DNA from: a virus
DNA: 64,000 bases
Strand: one strand, 5' to 3'
IMG/VR virus record: IMGVR_UViG_3300046328_000056
Coordinates: 1 to 64,000 of that record
Part shown: piece after piece, positions 7,617 to 14,625 of the stretch
Numbering within the stretch: the first letter of the stretch is position 1
Layout of the letters: the number at the start of each line of letters is the position of its first letter
Program-made: the position numbers and the translations under genes
The notes under the pieces: model-generated
The model's input: only the letters and a program-made list of their open reading frames with translations
What the model was told of the DNA's origin: nothing
Database searches by the model: none

Positions 7617-7778
7617 ATGACACCATTTCTTTACATCATCGGCACTGCGCTTGCCATTACTTTCACCCTGTTCGGTTGGGGTGGCGACGGCATCGTTCAC
7701 AAACTCCTCCTCATCTTGGGGGGCCTGTACTTCGGCTTCATCATCACCGAAGCCCTCAACTATGACGAAACCAAATAA
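7617..7778 (+). CDS. small membrane protein, two segments
   Basis: 53 aa, MTPFLYIIGTALAIT... with two hydrophobic stretches (about residues 3-20 and 28-46) separated by G-G-D-G, then a short polar end. Preceded by the stop of the upstream gene with only 3 nt between. Likely a host inner-membrane peptide; function unknown. Confidence 0.65.
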   Translation: MTPFLYIIGTALAITFTLFGWGGDGIVHKLLLILGGLYFGFIITEALNYDETK

Positions 7779-7788
7779 CACAAGGGGA

Positions 7789-7799
7789 TAACAATGTTA
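7789..7799. promoter_or_regulatory. operator-like palindrome, copy 6, across a start codon
   Basis: Exact TAACAATGTTA; the central ATG is the start of the 7794 gene, with AAGGGG as SD just upstream. Confidence 0.85.
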
Positions 7800-8033
7800 G
7801 ACAGCAACTGGAGAGAATGCACCGACTGCGGCGATGACGTCCACATCGAACGCTGGTCACTTGGCTACCGAGTCTGCCTATTCTGCGGCGAAGACCGCGC
7901 CAAGACCGAGCGCATGAGCTGGACTGTGATTCAAGAATACGGCAAGGGTAATTATCAGTTCGTTACACCTACTAACGCATTCGCAACACTCAAGAACACT
8001 AACCAGAAGCACACCCGAGGAGAGATGACATGA
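7794..8033 (+). CDS. small zinc-ribbon-like protein
   Basis: 79 aa. Two CxxC pairs, C9-T-D-C12 and C28-L-F-C31, would form a zinc ribbon. The rest is polar and unrecognised. Start codon lies inside palindrome copy 6. Stop overlaps the next start (ATGA). Role unknown; such ribbons are common in small phage proteins that bind host transcription or replication factors. Confidence 0.7.
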   Translation: MLDSNWRECTDCGDDVHIERWSLGYRVCLFCGEDRAKTERMSWTVIQEYGKGNYQFVTPTNAFATLKNTNQKHTRGEMT

Positions 8034-8194
8034 CAAGACAAACAACAAACAAACTGTGCGAGCTTGCCGAGGAGGGAGTGTTGTCGTGGGAGACCATCGC
8101 CAAGGCTTGCCTTGTGTATATGAGCGAGGCCGATGTGAAAGACATGGCCGAGTGTGAGGGGTTCATTGAAGTTGAGGAGAGCAACGATGACTGA
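8030..8194 (+). CDS. small helical protein
   Basis: 54 aa, acidic and predicted helical (ELAEEGVLSWETIAKACLVY), the type seen in many phage early regions. Overlaps the previous stop by 4 nt and the next start by 8 nt, so it is clearly part of a coupled operon. Function unknown. Confidence 0.65.
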   Translation: MTRQTTNKLCELAEEGVLSWETIAKACLVYMSEADVKDMAECEGFIEVEESNDD

Positions 8195-8360
8195 GCACGA
8201 CTACGAGAAAGCATTGAAGCTGATTGCGGCGGTGGAGATTGACCTGCGCCGATTCTTGATGCGCCCATCCGAGTACCAAGCAGAGTACTTGGAAGACACC
8301 CACGCCTGTATCACCGAGGCGATGAGCTTGTTGAATGTCGAGCCAACCGAGGAGGCATAA
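8187..8360 (+). CDS. small helical protein
   Basis: 57 aa, start chosen at the ATG that follows GAGGAGAGC and overlaps the preceding gene. Acidic helical protein without recognised motif; ends just before palindrome copy 7. Confidence 0.6.
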   Translation: MTEHDYEKALKLIAAVEIDLRRFLMRPSEYQAEYLEDTHACITEAMSLLNVEPTEEA

Positions 8361-8368
8361 CAATGTTA
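8358..8368. promoter_or_regulatory. operator-like palindrome, copy 7, across a start codon
   Basis: Exact TAACAATGTTA; the ATG starts the 8363 gene. SD GAGGAGG lies 6 nt upstream of the palindrome. Confidence 0.85.
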
Positions 8369-8551
8369 GACCAAACCATAACCATCGAAATCAAGGACGT
8401 GTACGGACAGGCCAAGGTCTACCCAGTATGCGACCGAGCCAAGATATTCGCAGGCATCGCAGGGACAAAGACTCTGCTACCACCGGACATCGAGCGTATC
8501 CAGCTACTTGGGTACAAGGTAGCAATCAAACCACGGGAGTTGAGCGTATGA
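8363..8551 (+). CDS. small hypothetical protein
   Basis: 62 aa starting MLDQTITIEIKD, probably a small beta/alpha fold. Unrecognised. Start codon lies in palindrome copy 7 and its second codon TTA completes the palindrome. Overlaps the next start by 4 nt. Confidence 0.65.
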   Translation: MLDQTITIEIKDVYGQAKVYPVCDRAKIFAGIAGTKTLLPPDIERIQLLGYKVAIKPRELSV

Positions 8552-8901
8552 AAACAAATGAACTGACAAGACACGCCCTTAACTGGGCGGTGGCAAAGTG
8601 TGAGGGCGTTGAGTTGTATTCAGGGCCGCGAGATAACAACCCTGCGTACAAAGCAAACTGGGTGCGGCGCAAACATGGTGATTTATATCAACCATCAACC
8701 GACTGGGCGCAAGGTGGGCCGATTATTGAGCGGGAGAAGATTGATGTGTTTTGTTCAGGTGTTGTATGGGATGCAAGCACAGGAGATAGACACCCAAATG
8801 TAGTTTGCGCAGGAAAGACACCACTCGAAGCCGCCATGCGGTGCTATGTGGCAAGCAAGCTCGGCGATGAAGTCGAGATACCAGAGGAGTTGAGCTTATG
8901 A
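8548..8901 (+). CDS. DUF2591 / NinX-like protein
   Basis: 117 aa. The opening K-T-x-E-L-T-x-x-A-L-N-W-A-V-A-K-C-E-G is the signature of the DUF2591 family, which contains lambdoid NinX and many phage proteins of unknown function. The middle has the usual Y-x-P-S-T-D-W-x-x-G-G-P-I-I and the end A-A-M-R-C-Y-V-A. SD GGGAG. Overlaps both neighbours by 4 nt. Confidence 0.8.
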   Translation: MKTNELTRHALNWAVAKCEGVELYSGPRDNNPAYKANWVRRKHGDLYQPSTDWAQGGPIIEREKIDVFCSGVVWDASTGDRHPNVVCAGKTPLEAAMRCYVASKLGDEVEIPEELSL

Positions 8902-9005
8902 CTGGCTGGCTTTGTTTCTTTGCGTGGATTTTTTCGCTGGGTGCTGAGACCCCAGTAGTTGTATCTGTGCTGACCTTCTTGGCATGGATGAATGAAATAC
9001 TGTGA
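8898..9005 (+). CDS. very small membrane peptide
   Basis: 35 aa (MTGWLCFFAWIFSL...), almost entirely hydrophobic with several Trp. ATGA overlap with the preceding gene and an SD 10 nt before the next gene support translation. Too short for a family call. Confidence 0.5.
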   Translation: MTGWLCFFAWIFSLGAETPVVVSVLTFLAWMNEIL

Positions 9006-9014
9006 GGTGAACAA

Positions 9015-9200
9015 ATGAGCGAAGGAATTCTTGTGAGAGGCAAGGATGGCAGGTTATGGATGCCAAGCGAGGAGTCCTTCAACACCCACGATTGTTGGAA
9101 AGATGCGGAAATCATCGCGCGTGGTGAATGGTGGGACTTGCACAAGATAAAAAATCTCGTGAATGACCAACGTGAATTGGAGGGTAACAATGTTAGCTAG
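9015..9200 (+). CDS. small hypothetical protein
   Basis: 61 aa with SD GAGGTGA. Polar, three Trp. Its last codons run through palindrome copy 8 and overlap the next start by 11 nt. Unrecognised. Confidence 0.65.
   Translation: MSEGILVRGKDGRLWMPSEESFNTHDCWKDAEIIARGEWWDLHKIKNLVNDQRELEGNNVS
9185..9195. promoter_or_regulatory. operator-like palindrome, copy 8, across a start codon
   Basis: Exact TAACAATGTTA; the ATG starts the 9190 gene, SD GGAGGG directly upstream. Confidence 0.85.
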
Positions 9201-9351
9201 GTATTACGTAACAGGATGGTGCGACAGGTTCAGCCAGTGGGTTGCCGAGAGCATCGTAGCGAACAACATGAAGCTGGCAAAGGAGAGGTTCAAGACTGCC
9301 AATCCATCGCTTAAGAAAATCAAGGCATACAAAACATTGGGAGGTGTGTGA
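9190..9351 (+). CDS. small basic protein
   Basis: 53 aa (MLARYYVTGWCDRFSQWV...), basic C-terminal half with several Lys. Start in palindrome copy 8. Unrecognised. Confidence 0.6.
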   Translation: MLARYYVTGWCDRFSQWVAESIVANNMKLAKERFKTANPSLKKIKAYKTLGGV

Positions 9352-9578
9352 TGACATATGCAACAGTAACGGTAGAGGCCGAGGTCGATGTGGACTTGTC
9401 ACAGTTTGATACCTCTGACTTGCTTGAAGAACTGAAGGAACGAGGCAAGGAAGGGCTGACCTTTGCGGACAACGAAGTGCTGACCAAAGCATGGCTGGCT
9501 GACCGAGAGGGACGCAAGGACGAGGCTTACGCAATCCTGCGTGAGTACATGTTGGACAAACTTAACAAGGTGGTGTGA
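9351..9578 (+). CDS. small acidic protein
   Basis: 75 aa from ATG (a GTG one codon earlier is less likely). A beta strand T-V-E-A-E-V-D-V-D-L is followed by two helices. Begins with YATVTVE, echoing the start of the next gene (GYATVMN). Unrecognised. Confidence 0.65.
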   Translation: MTYATVTVEAEVDVDLSQFDTSDLLEELKERGKEGLTFADNEVLTKAWLADREGRKDEAYAILREYMLDKLNKVV

Positions 9579-10504
9579 TGGGATACGCAACAGTAATGAA
9601 TGTGCCAAGGATAATGAATCACAGGCACGCCAAGCAGGTATACGAGGTGGTCAAGCCGATTCGCGGGCGCTCGCCAGAGGTTCGACCATTGGGCAACAGG
9701 CGCGATGCCGACACGTACCAAATACGTATGAATGGGGATGATGTTGAGCTGGTCTTGTACAAGACTCCCGTGGTGACGTTCAAACCCGATAACACCGTAG
9801 AGCTACGCACTGCGGGGTGGAGTACTGTAAGCACAAGGCAGTTCATCAGCCGAGTGTTAGGCATAGGCACGCATGGAGAGATTGGCGAGAGCATCGTGAC
9901 CATCGGTGGGCGCAAGCACATCCTGCCAAGCGGGAACGAGTGCATGACTGTGCGCATGAACGACAAAGACCAATGGTGTTTAACGTCTGCTGTGCAAACC
10001 CATTTTGATTGGAAACTAAACCGTAAGGCCGCTAACAATGTTAGGGCTCGGTATGCGAAATTCATCGGCTACTTGGATGTCATCATGCGCCTACGCAAGG
10101 ATGTGGAGGACGGTGGTATTGATGTTGCCTACGCCGAGTATGCCGAGGCGTTCGGAGAGCAGGAGAAGAAGAACTACTGGGGCAACGACACGTACAAGAG
10201 AGGTGGGCAGTGGGTGCGGGACGACATCACCTACGAAGAAGCAACCAATGCGTTCTTCAAGCTCATCACAAGCGGGGCGCACGATGACTTTTACAAGGCG
10301 TCGTTGATTCTGTTTGCGACAGCAGGTGGTGGGCAGATGAACATTGTCAGCGGGCGAGTCGTTCGCACACTGGAGAGCAGAGTGGACGACAGGCTGAACG
10401 AGGTGCTGTACAAATACCATTCGGACGAGGTGTTCGACAAGGTGGAGATGCCCGAGGGCAAGCTACCGAAGGGCAAGTACAAGAATTGGGTCAACAAGGA
10501 GTAA
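9578..10504 (+). CDS. conserved phage protein of unknown function
   Basis: 308 aa. The N-terminal half has the segment D-N-T-V-E-L-R-T-A-G-W-S-T-V-S-T (about residues 69-84), a pattern I recognise from unnamed phage proteins. The C-terminal half is helical with Y-A-E-Y-A-E-A-F. It lies just upstream of the MoxR ATPase and, like the 284- and 289-aa proteins downstream, may belong to that module (inference). Contains palindrome copy 9 in frame as A-N-N-V-R. No catalytic motif seen. Confidence 0.75.
   Translation: MGYATVMNVPRIMNHRHAKQVYEVVKPIRGRSPEVRPLGNRRDADTYQIRMNGDDVELVLYKTPVVTFKPDNTVELRTAGWSTVSTRQFISRVLGIGTHGEIGESIVTIGGRKHILPSGNECMTVRMNDKDQWCLTSAVQTHFDWKLNRKAANNVRARYAKFIGYLDVIMRLRKDVEDGGIDVAYAEYAEAFGEQEKKNYWGNDTYKRGGQWVRDDITYEEATNAFFKLITSGAHDDFYKASLILFATAGGGQMNIVSGRVVRTLESRVDDRLNEVLYKYHSDEVFDKVEMPEGKLPKGKYKNWVNKE
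10033..10043. promoter_or_regulatory. operator-like palindrome, copy 9, intragenic
   Basis: Exact TAACAATGTTA inside the 9578-10504 gene, encoding N-N-V in the gene's frame; no nearby gene start explains it. Confidence 0.8.
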
Positions 10505-10507
10505 GAC

Positions 10508-10693
10508 ATGATTGAGTTATCTATTGGAGAGATTGCATTGTTTGTCTGGGCCGCGATAGCTACTGGCTACGCGCTTAAGTACAAGCATGAAACCAAGATG
10601 GCTGAGTTCGTACTGCGCAAAGTCATTGAGGACAAGAAGGTGCGCGACGACTTGGTTGCGCGGTGGGAGGAGTTCAACTCGCACATTGGGTAG
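10508..10693 (+). CDS. small membrane-anchored protein
   Basis: 61 aa. One N-terminal membrane segment (about residues 7-24, IALFVWAAIATGYAL) followed by a charged amphipathic helix. Last gene before the 10705 promoter. Unrecognised. Confidence 0.6.
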   Translation: MIELSIGEIALFVWAAIATGYALKYKHETKMAEFVLRKVIEDKKVRDDLVARWEEFNSHIG

Positions 10694-10704
10694 GACTAGA
10701 TGTC

Positions 10705-10733
10705 TTGACATATATGTAACATTGTGGTATACT
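10705..10733 (+). promoter_or_regulatory. near-consensus promoter of the MoxR/VWA operon
   Basis: TTGACA (10705-10710), 17-bp spacer, TATACT (10728-10733). The spacer contains ATGTAACATTGTGG, shared with the 7288 promoter and similar to the palindrome with one altered arm. Confidence 0.9.
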
Positions 10734-10781
10734 ATATGTTCAGTCAGAAATTTTTCGTGTGTTAGTTTTTTCAATCAGCCA

Positions 10782-10792
10782 TAACAATGTTA
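10782..10792. promoter_or_regulatory. operator-like palindrome, copy 10, in the leader of the AAA+ gene
   Basis: Exact TAACAATGTTA, about 50 bp downstream of the -10 at 10728, the same distance as copy 5 from its promoter. The ATG inside it has no SD, so the true start is probably 10814. Confidence 0.85.
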
Positions 10793-10813
10793 GGCACATC
10801 AGGAGTATCAGAA

Positions 10814-11878
10814 ATGTCAGAAGTTAAATTCGGTAAGACCATCACATTGAAGCAAGCCGCTTCGCTTATCCGTAGCAACCCCGAGACTCGGTTCTTGTTG
10901 CGCGGCGAGCCCGGCATCGGTAAGTCATCCCTGCTGGAGAACATCGCTGGCGAGTTGGGCTATGACCATGCGTATATTGACGTACCCAATCTCGACTTGG
11001 GCGACATTGCAATGCCTGTGATTGACCACGATACCAAGACCACACGGTATTACCCGAACGCTCGGTTCAAGTTGCATGAGAACAAGCCCATCGTCATCAT
11101 GCTCGACGAGTACACCAAGGGCGCAGACCCAGTGAAGAACATGCTTCACCCCATGTTCGAGAAGGCCAACCCCCGACTCGGTGACATTGCACTGCACAAG
11201 CAGAACATCGTGTTCTTGACCGGTAACTTGACGACCGACGGTGTTGGTGACTCGTTGAAAGCGCACTCTCTGAATCGCTTGGTATCCGTAACCATCAGCA
11301 AGCCAGACGCTGAGCAATGGATTGAGTGGGCCATGAACAAAGGCATCGAGCCCGAGGTGATTGCGTGGGTGAATCGTTTCCCTCATGTGTTGGCAAGCTA
11401 CACCGATGGTGGCCAGAACGACAACCCATACATCTACAACCCCAAGAAGCCACAGACTGCGTTCGTATCTCCACGTTCGCTTGAGACCGCCTCTAACATT
11501 GTTAGGACTCGCAAGGAGAACGACACCGACTCAGTGATTGCGGCGTTGACTGGCGCTATCGGTGAATCAGGTGCGCGTGACATGCAAGCGTACATCGAGT
11601 TCTCAGATCAGTTGCCAACATGGGAAGCGACCATTGCAAGCCCTAAGACTACGAAAGTACCAACAAGCCCCGGCGCGTGTGCCATTGTGGTGTTTGGCGC
11701 GATTGCACGTATGGACAAGGCGAGCATTACGCCTTTCATGGAATACCTTGAGCGGTTCGATGCCGAGTGGCAAGCTGTATTTGCCATTAACATAGCGAAA
11801 ACACCGAGCAAGCAGTCCATCGCGTTCAGTTGCAAGGCGTTCGCCGATTGGGTTGCAAAAAACCAAGATTTGTTGTAA
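10814..11878 (+). CDS. MoxR-family AAA+ ATPase
   Basis: 354 aa from the ATG with SD AGGAG. Walker A GEPGIGKSS (residues 31-39), Walker B IVIMLDEY (D98, E99) and a sensor-1-like FLTGN (N138). MoxR ATPases act with VWA-domain partners as chaperone or remodelling pairs (for example RavA-ViaA) and the related magnesium/cobalt chelatases. The VWA gene lies 1.3 kb downstream in the same operon. The client in phage infection is unknown. Contains palindrome copy 11 in frame as S-N-I-V-R. Confidence 0.85.
   Translation: MSEVKFGKTITLKQAASLIRSNPETRFLLRGEPGIGKSSLLENIAGELGYDHAYIDVPNLDLGDIAMPVIDHDTKTTRYYPNARFKLHENKPIVIMLDEYTKGADPVKNMLHPMFEKANPRLGDIALHKQNIVFLTGNLTTDGVGDSLKAHSLNRLVSVTISKPDAEQWIEWAMNKGIEPEVIAWVNRFPHVLASYTDGGQNDNPYIYNPKKPQTAFVSPRSLETASNIVRTRKENDTDSVIAALTGAIGESGARDMQAYIEFSDQLPTWEATIASPKTTKVPTSPGACAIVVFGAIARMDKASITPFMEYLERFDAEWQAVFAINIAKTPSKQSIAFSCKAFADWVAKNQDLL
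11494..11504. promoter_or_regulatory. operator-like palindrome, copy 11, intragenic
   Basis: Exact TAACATTGTTA inside the AAA+ gene, codons TCT AAC ATT GTT AGG. Confidence 0.8.
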
Positions 11879-11891
11879 GAAAGGATTACAA

Positions 11892-12500
11892 ATGGGAAGA
11901 TTCGTGGACTTAACCAACCAGCGTTTTGGCAGGTGGCTTGTGCAATATAGAGACCCGAAAGGGAAGTACGGTAAGCCTGCGTGGGTTTGCCTGTGCGACT
12001 GCGGTAGCACGAGTGTTGTGGCGGGTAGCGCCCTGCGCATGGGTGAGTCCACGAGTTGTGGATGCTTTCAGAGGGAGCTGGCGGCGAAGAACCTTGGGAA
12101 CACTGCACGTAAACACGGGCGGCACAACACACCAGAGTACTTTCGTTGGCTCAGTATGAAGTTGCGTTGTCAGCATCCAAGCCATCATGCGTTTCAAAAC
12201 TACGGTGGTAGAGGCATCTCTGTATGTGACCGCTGGAATAAAAGTTTTGAGGCGTTCGTCGAGGACGTGGGGGAGAGACCCACACCCGAACACACCCTTG
12301 ATCGGATTGACAACGATGGAAACTACGAACCAACAAATGTTAGATGGGCTACACGGCAAGAACAGGCCAACAACAGGAGAAACAACGTGAGGATTACACA
12401 CAATGGGCAGACTAAAACATTGGCGGCATGGGCACGAGATATCGGTATCACCCCCGAAGGGGTGGCGTATCGAATCCAACACAACAAGCCGTTGCTGTGA
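11892..12500 (+). CDS. free-standing HNH homing endonuclease-like protein
   Basis: 202 aa, start at the ATG after AAAGGATTACAA. N-terminal domain with VCLCDCG and SCGC cysteines, likely zinc-binding. Then Y-F-R-W-L-S-M and YGGRGISVCDRW, and the nuclease core HTLDRIDNDGNYEPTNVRW, followed by R-Q-E-Q-A-N-N-R-R. The C-terminus (about 168-200) resembles a small DNA-binding repeat (THNGQTKTLAAWARDIGIT). It separates the AAA+ gene from the rest of its operon, as an inserted mobile gene would. It shares YGGRGISV and D-R-I-D-x-x-G-N-Y-E-P with the nuclease nested in the polymerase intein. Confidence 0.85.
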   Translation: MGRFVDLTNQRFGRWLVQYRDPKGKYGKPAWVCLCDCGSTSVVAGSALRMGESTSCGCFQRELAAKNLGNTARKHGRHNTPEYFRWLSMKLRCQHPSHHAFQNYGGRGISVCDRWNKSFEAFVEDVGERPTPEHTLDRIDNDGNYEPTNVRWATRQEQANNRRNNVRITHNGQTKTLAAWARDIGITPEGVAYRIQHNKPLL

Positions 12501-12730
12501 AAGACAGAGACATCGAATTGGATAACGGTTGGGTTGTGCAAAGTGACACCAACCGCAGACTCCATGCGCTTGGGTACAGCGTAGGCGGGTACATCGACAA
12601 AGGTGTGCCGCACTATGTGTTGTATCGGAGACTCGGAGAGGCAGGAGTTAAGTTCGAGCGAGTGCATGAGTTCGATTCCGAGGAGGAGTTGCAACGCACA
12701 GTGAAGTTATTGATACCACCGGAGTACTAA
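12497..12730 (+). CDS. small hypothetical protein, GTG start
   Basis: 77 aa if started at the GTG that overlaps the HNH stop (GTGA). No SD is visible, so the gene may have lost its original start when the HNH gene was inserted. Contains D-N-G-W-V-V-Q-S-D-T and Y-V-L-Y-R-R-L. Unrecognised. Stops just before palindrome copy 12. Confidence 0.5.
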   Translation: MKDRDIELDNGWVVQSDTNRRLHALGYSVGGYIDKGVPHYVLYRRLGEAGVKFERVHEFDSEEELQRTVKLLIPPEY

Positions 12731-12738
12731 CAATGTTA
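12728..12738. promoter_or_regulatory. operator-like palindrome, copy 12, across a start codon
   Basis: Exact TAACAATGTTA; the ATG starts the 12733 gene, with GGAG 8 nt upstream. The TAA at its left end is the stop codon of the preceding gene. Confidence 0.85.
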
Positions 12739-13038
12739 TACGCACCTGTGAGCAAGCGAGCGATGTGGATGCTGGCGTGGGGGGAGATTGAGTATCTTGA
12801 GAAGGAACTCAGACGAATCAACGCCAACTACCAACTAGGCGCAGAGCAACGGATGTTTGCATTCGGAGACCATCCTCAGTATCGGTTTGTCTTGATGAAG
12901 TGGAACCGTGACCCAAACACCTTTGAGAAGAAACGCGAGGAGGTGCTTGTGACCCACGATGTGCAACACATGGCATCGGTGTTGAAGATGCTGATAAGTA
13001 TCGAGGACGACGATGAGCACAAAGAACATTACCTATAA
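12733..13038 (+). CDS. hypothetical protein in the MoxR/VWA operon
   Basis: 101 aa, M-L-Y-A-P-V-S start within palindrome copy 12. Two predicted helices flank a beta segment (Q-Y-R-F-V-L-M-K-W). The C-terminus is acidic. Overlaps the next gene by 26 nt. Unrecognised. Confidence 0.65.
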   Translation: MLYAPVSKRAMWMLAWGEIEYLEKELRRINANYQLGAEQRMFAFGDHPQYRFVLMKWNRDPNTFEKKREEVLVTHDVQHMASVLKMLISIEDDDEHKEHYL

Positions 13039-13225
13039 AGAACTGCGGAAGATGTTGGACGACCCATACTTTGTGCAGTGGGTGACCACGTTCGACTCTA
13101 CCAAAGGGAACTTGGAAGTGGTGGGTTTCTGTGTGCGTAGACACAAAACATGGGAGACCGTGTTTACACACGAGAGCGAGACTGTGTGTAGGAAAGTATG
13201 TGACATGTTAAATGAAGGGAGCTAA
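13013..13225 (+). CDS. small hypothetical protein
   Basis: 70 aa, begins MSTKNITYKELRKML, predicted alpha/beta with F-V-Q-W-V-T-T-F-D. The beta part is vaguely like the middle of the previous gene's product, so they could be distant relatives. Stop followed by SD GGGAG for the VWA gene. Confidence 0.6.
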   Translation: MSTKNITYKELRKMLDDPYFVQWVTTFDSTKGNLEVVGFCVRRHKTWETVFTHESETVCRKVCDMLNEGS

Positions 13226-13227
13226 CA

Positions 13228-14442
13228 ATGGTTGAAGAACGTAAAGTACAGAAGGCCAAGATCACGTTGATGCGTAACCCCAAGTTCGCATTGCTGTCGG
13301 GCATATTGATGGTGGGCAAGACCAAGGTCATGGATGGTATTCCGACTGCGTGTACCAATGGGCGCGATGAAATCTACGGACGTGGGTTCGTGAAGAAGTT
13401 GCGCGACCAAGAGTTGAACTTCGTGGTGGCGCATGAGAACTACCACAAGATGTATCGACACTTGACCACATGGAGAAAGTTGCATGACGAGGATGCGAGC
13501 TTGGCTAACGCCGCTTGTGACTACGTTATTAACCTGAGCCTTAAAGACTTAGACCCCAACGAGCAAGTCATTGCAATGCCCCGCTACACCGATGGCGAGA
13601 TGAAGGGTAAAGGCATGGGCTTGGTTGATGAGCGGTTCCGTGGCATGAATGCCAAGCAGGTCTTCGACATTCTCAAGCAGGAGAAGGAGGAAGGCGGTGG
13701 TGGCAATGGCGATGGTGAAGGCGATGGTGGGTTTGACGACCACGACTGGGACAGTGCCAAGGATATGCCCGAGGAGGAGAAGAAGGAGTTGGCGCGGGAG
13801 ATTGACCAAGCCATCCGTCAAGGCATCATGGCGCGTAACAAAGTCGCGGGAACTGGTGCAGATGGCGCAGACCGCGAGCTTGCCGAATTGCTTGAGCCAA
13901 AAGTTAATTGGCGTGAGGTGTTGCGTGACTTCGTGAAAGCCACATGCAATGCCAAGGACGCATCGTCATGGCGCAAGGTTAACCGTCGGTTCTTATCGAC
14001 AGGCACGTACATGCCGTCGCTGATCGGTGAAAAGGTCGGGCACTTGGTCGTGGCTGTGGATACGTCCGGCAGTGTAGGCAACGATGAGTTGGCTGAGTTT
14101 CTATCCGAGGTCAAAGGTATCGCGGAGGAGGTCAACCCTGCCTGTGTGGACTTGTTGTACTGGGGTAGCAGTGTGGTGGCGCATGAAACCTATGGCGATG
14201 GAGAGGCATCTAACATTGTTAGCTCAACTCGACCAGTAGGCGGCGGTGGCACAAGCCCAAGCTGTATCTCTGAGTATCTCAAGGAGAAGAACATTGCACC
14301 CGAGTGCGTCATCATCTTGACCGATGGCATGGTGGGCGGTGACTGGGGTAGCGAGTGGACTGCACCTACGCTGTGGTGCATTGTCGGTGACTACTTCGAT
14401 GGCGAGGCCGACAACGGCAAGACCATTCACATCAAGGAGTGA
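13228..14442 (+). CDS. VWA-domain protein with N-terminal metallopeptidase-like domain
   Basis: 404 aa, the COG3864/DUF2201 type. The N-terminal domain carries VVAHENYHKMYRH, an HExxH zinc site (H69, E70, H73). A glycine/acid-rich linker (about 154-185) and an E/K/R helical segment follow. The C-terminal VWA domain has a complete MIDAS: DTSGS at 278-282, T342 in GGGGTSPS and D366 in ILTDGM. It is the expected partner of the MoxR ATPase encoded upstream. Palindrome copy 13 lies in its coding region (S-N-I-V-S). The start TIR is GGGAGCTAACAATGG, a degenerate relative of the palindrome. Confidence 0.85.
   Translation: MVEERKVQKAKITLMRNPKFALLSGILMVGKTKVMDGIPTACTNGRDEIYGRGFVKKLRDQELNFVVAHENYHKMYRHLTTWRKLHDEDASLANAACDYVINLSLKDLDPNEQVIAMPRYTDGEMKGKGMGLVDERFRGMNAKQVFDILKQEKEEGGGGNGDGEGDGGFDDHDWDSAKDMPEEEKKELAREIDQAIRQGIMARNKVAGTGADGADRELAELLEPKVNWREVLRDFVKATCNAKDASSWRKVNRRFLSTGTYMPSLIGEKVGHLVVAVDTSGSVGNDELAEFLSEVKGIAEEVNPACVDLLYWGSSVVAHETYGDGEASNIVSSTRPVGGGGTSPSCISEYLKEKNIAPECVIILTDGMVGGDWGSEWTAPTLWCIVGDYFDGEADNGKTIHIKE
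14211..14221. promoter_or_regulatory. operator-like palindrome, copy 13, intragenic
   Basis: Exact TAACATTGTTA in the VWA gene, codons TCT AAC ATT GTT AGC. Confidence 0.8.
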
Positions 14443-14445
14443 ACA

Positions 14446-14625
14446 ATGAAACTGGGGAAGCTGGACTATTCCGTAAGCAGAGAGGAAGGCTTTGTGAAGA
14501 TCAACTGGGAAGTTATGCCAACAGGCGTAGTCATGTTGGACGTACTACAAGACTGGATAGTAGAACTGCAAGACATCTACGACGAGCAATTTGGAAAAGT
14601 TTTTAACCAAGGGGAATCAAAATGA
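14446..14625 (+). CDS. small acidic protein
   Basis: 59 aa (MKLGKLDYSVSREEGF...), with a helix L-D-V-L-Q-D-W-I-V-E-L-Q near the end. Sits between the VWA gene and the 284-aa gene and overlaps the latter by 4 nt. Unrecognised. Confidence 0.6.
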   Translation: MKLGKLDYSVSREEGFVKINWEVMPTGVVMLDVLQDWIVELQDIYDEQFGKVFNQGESK

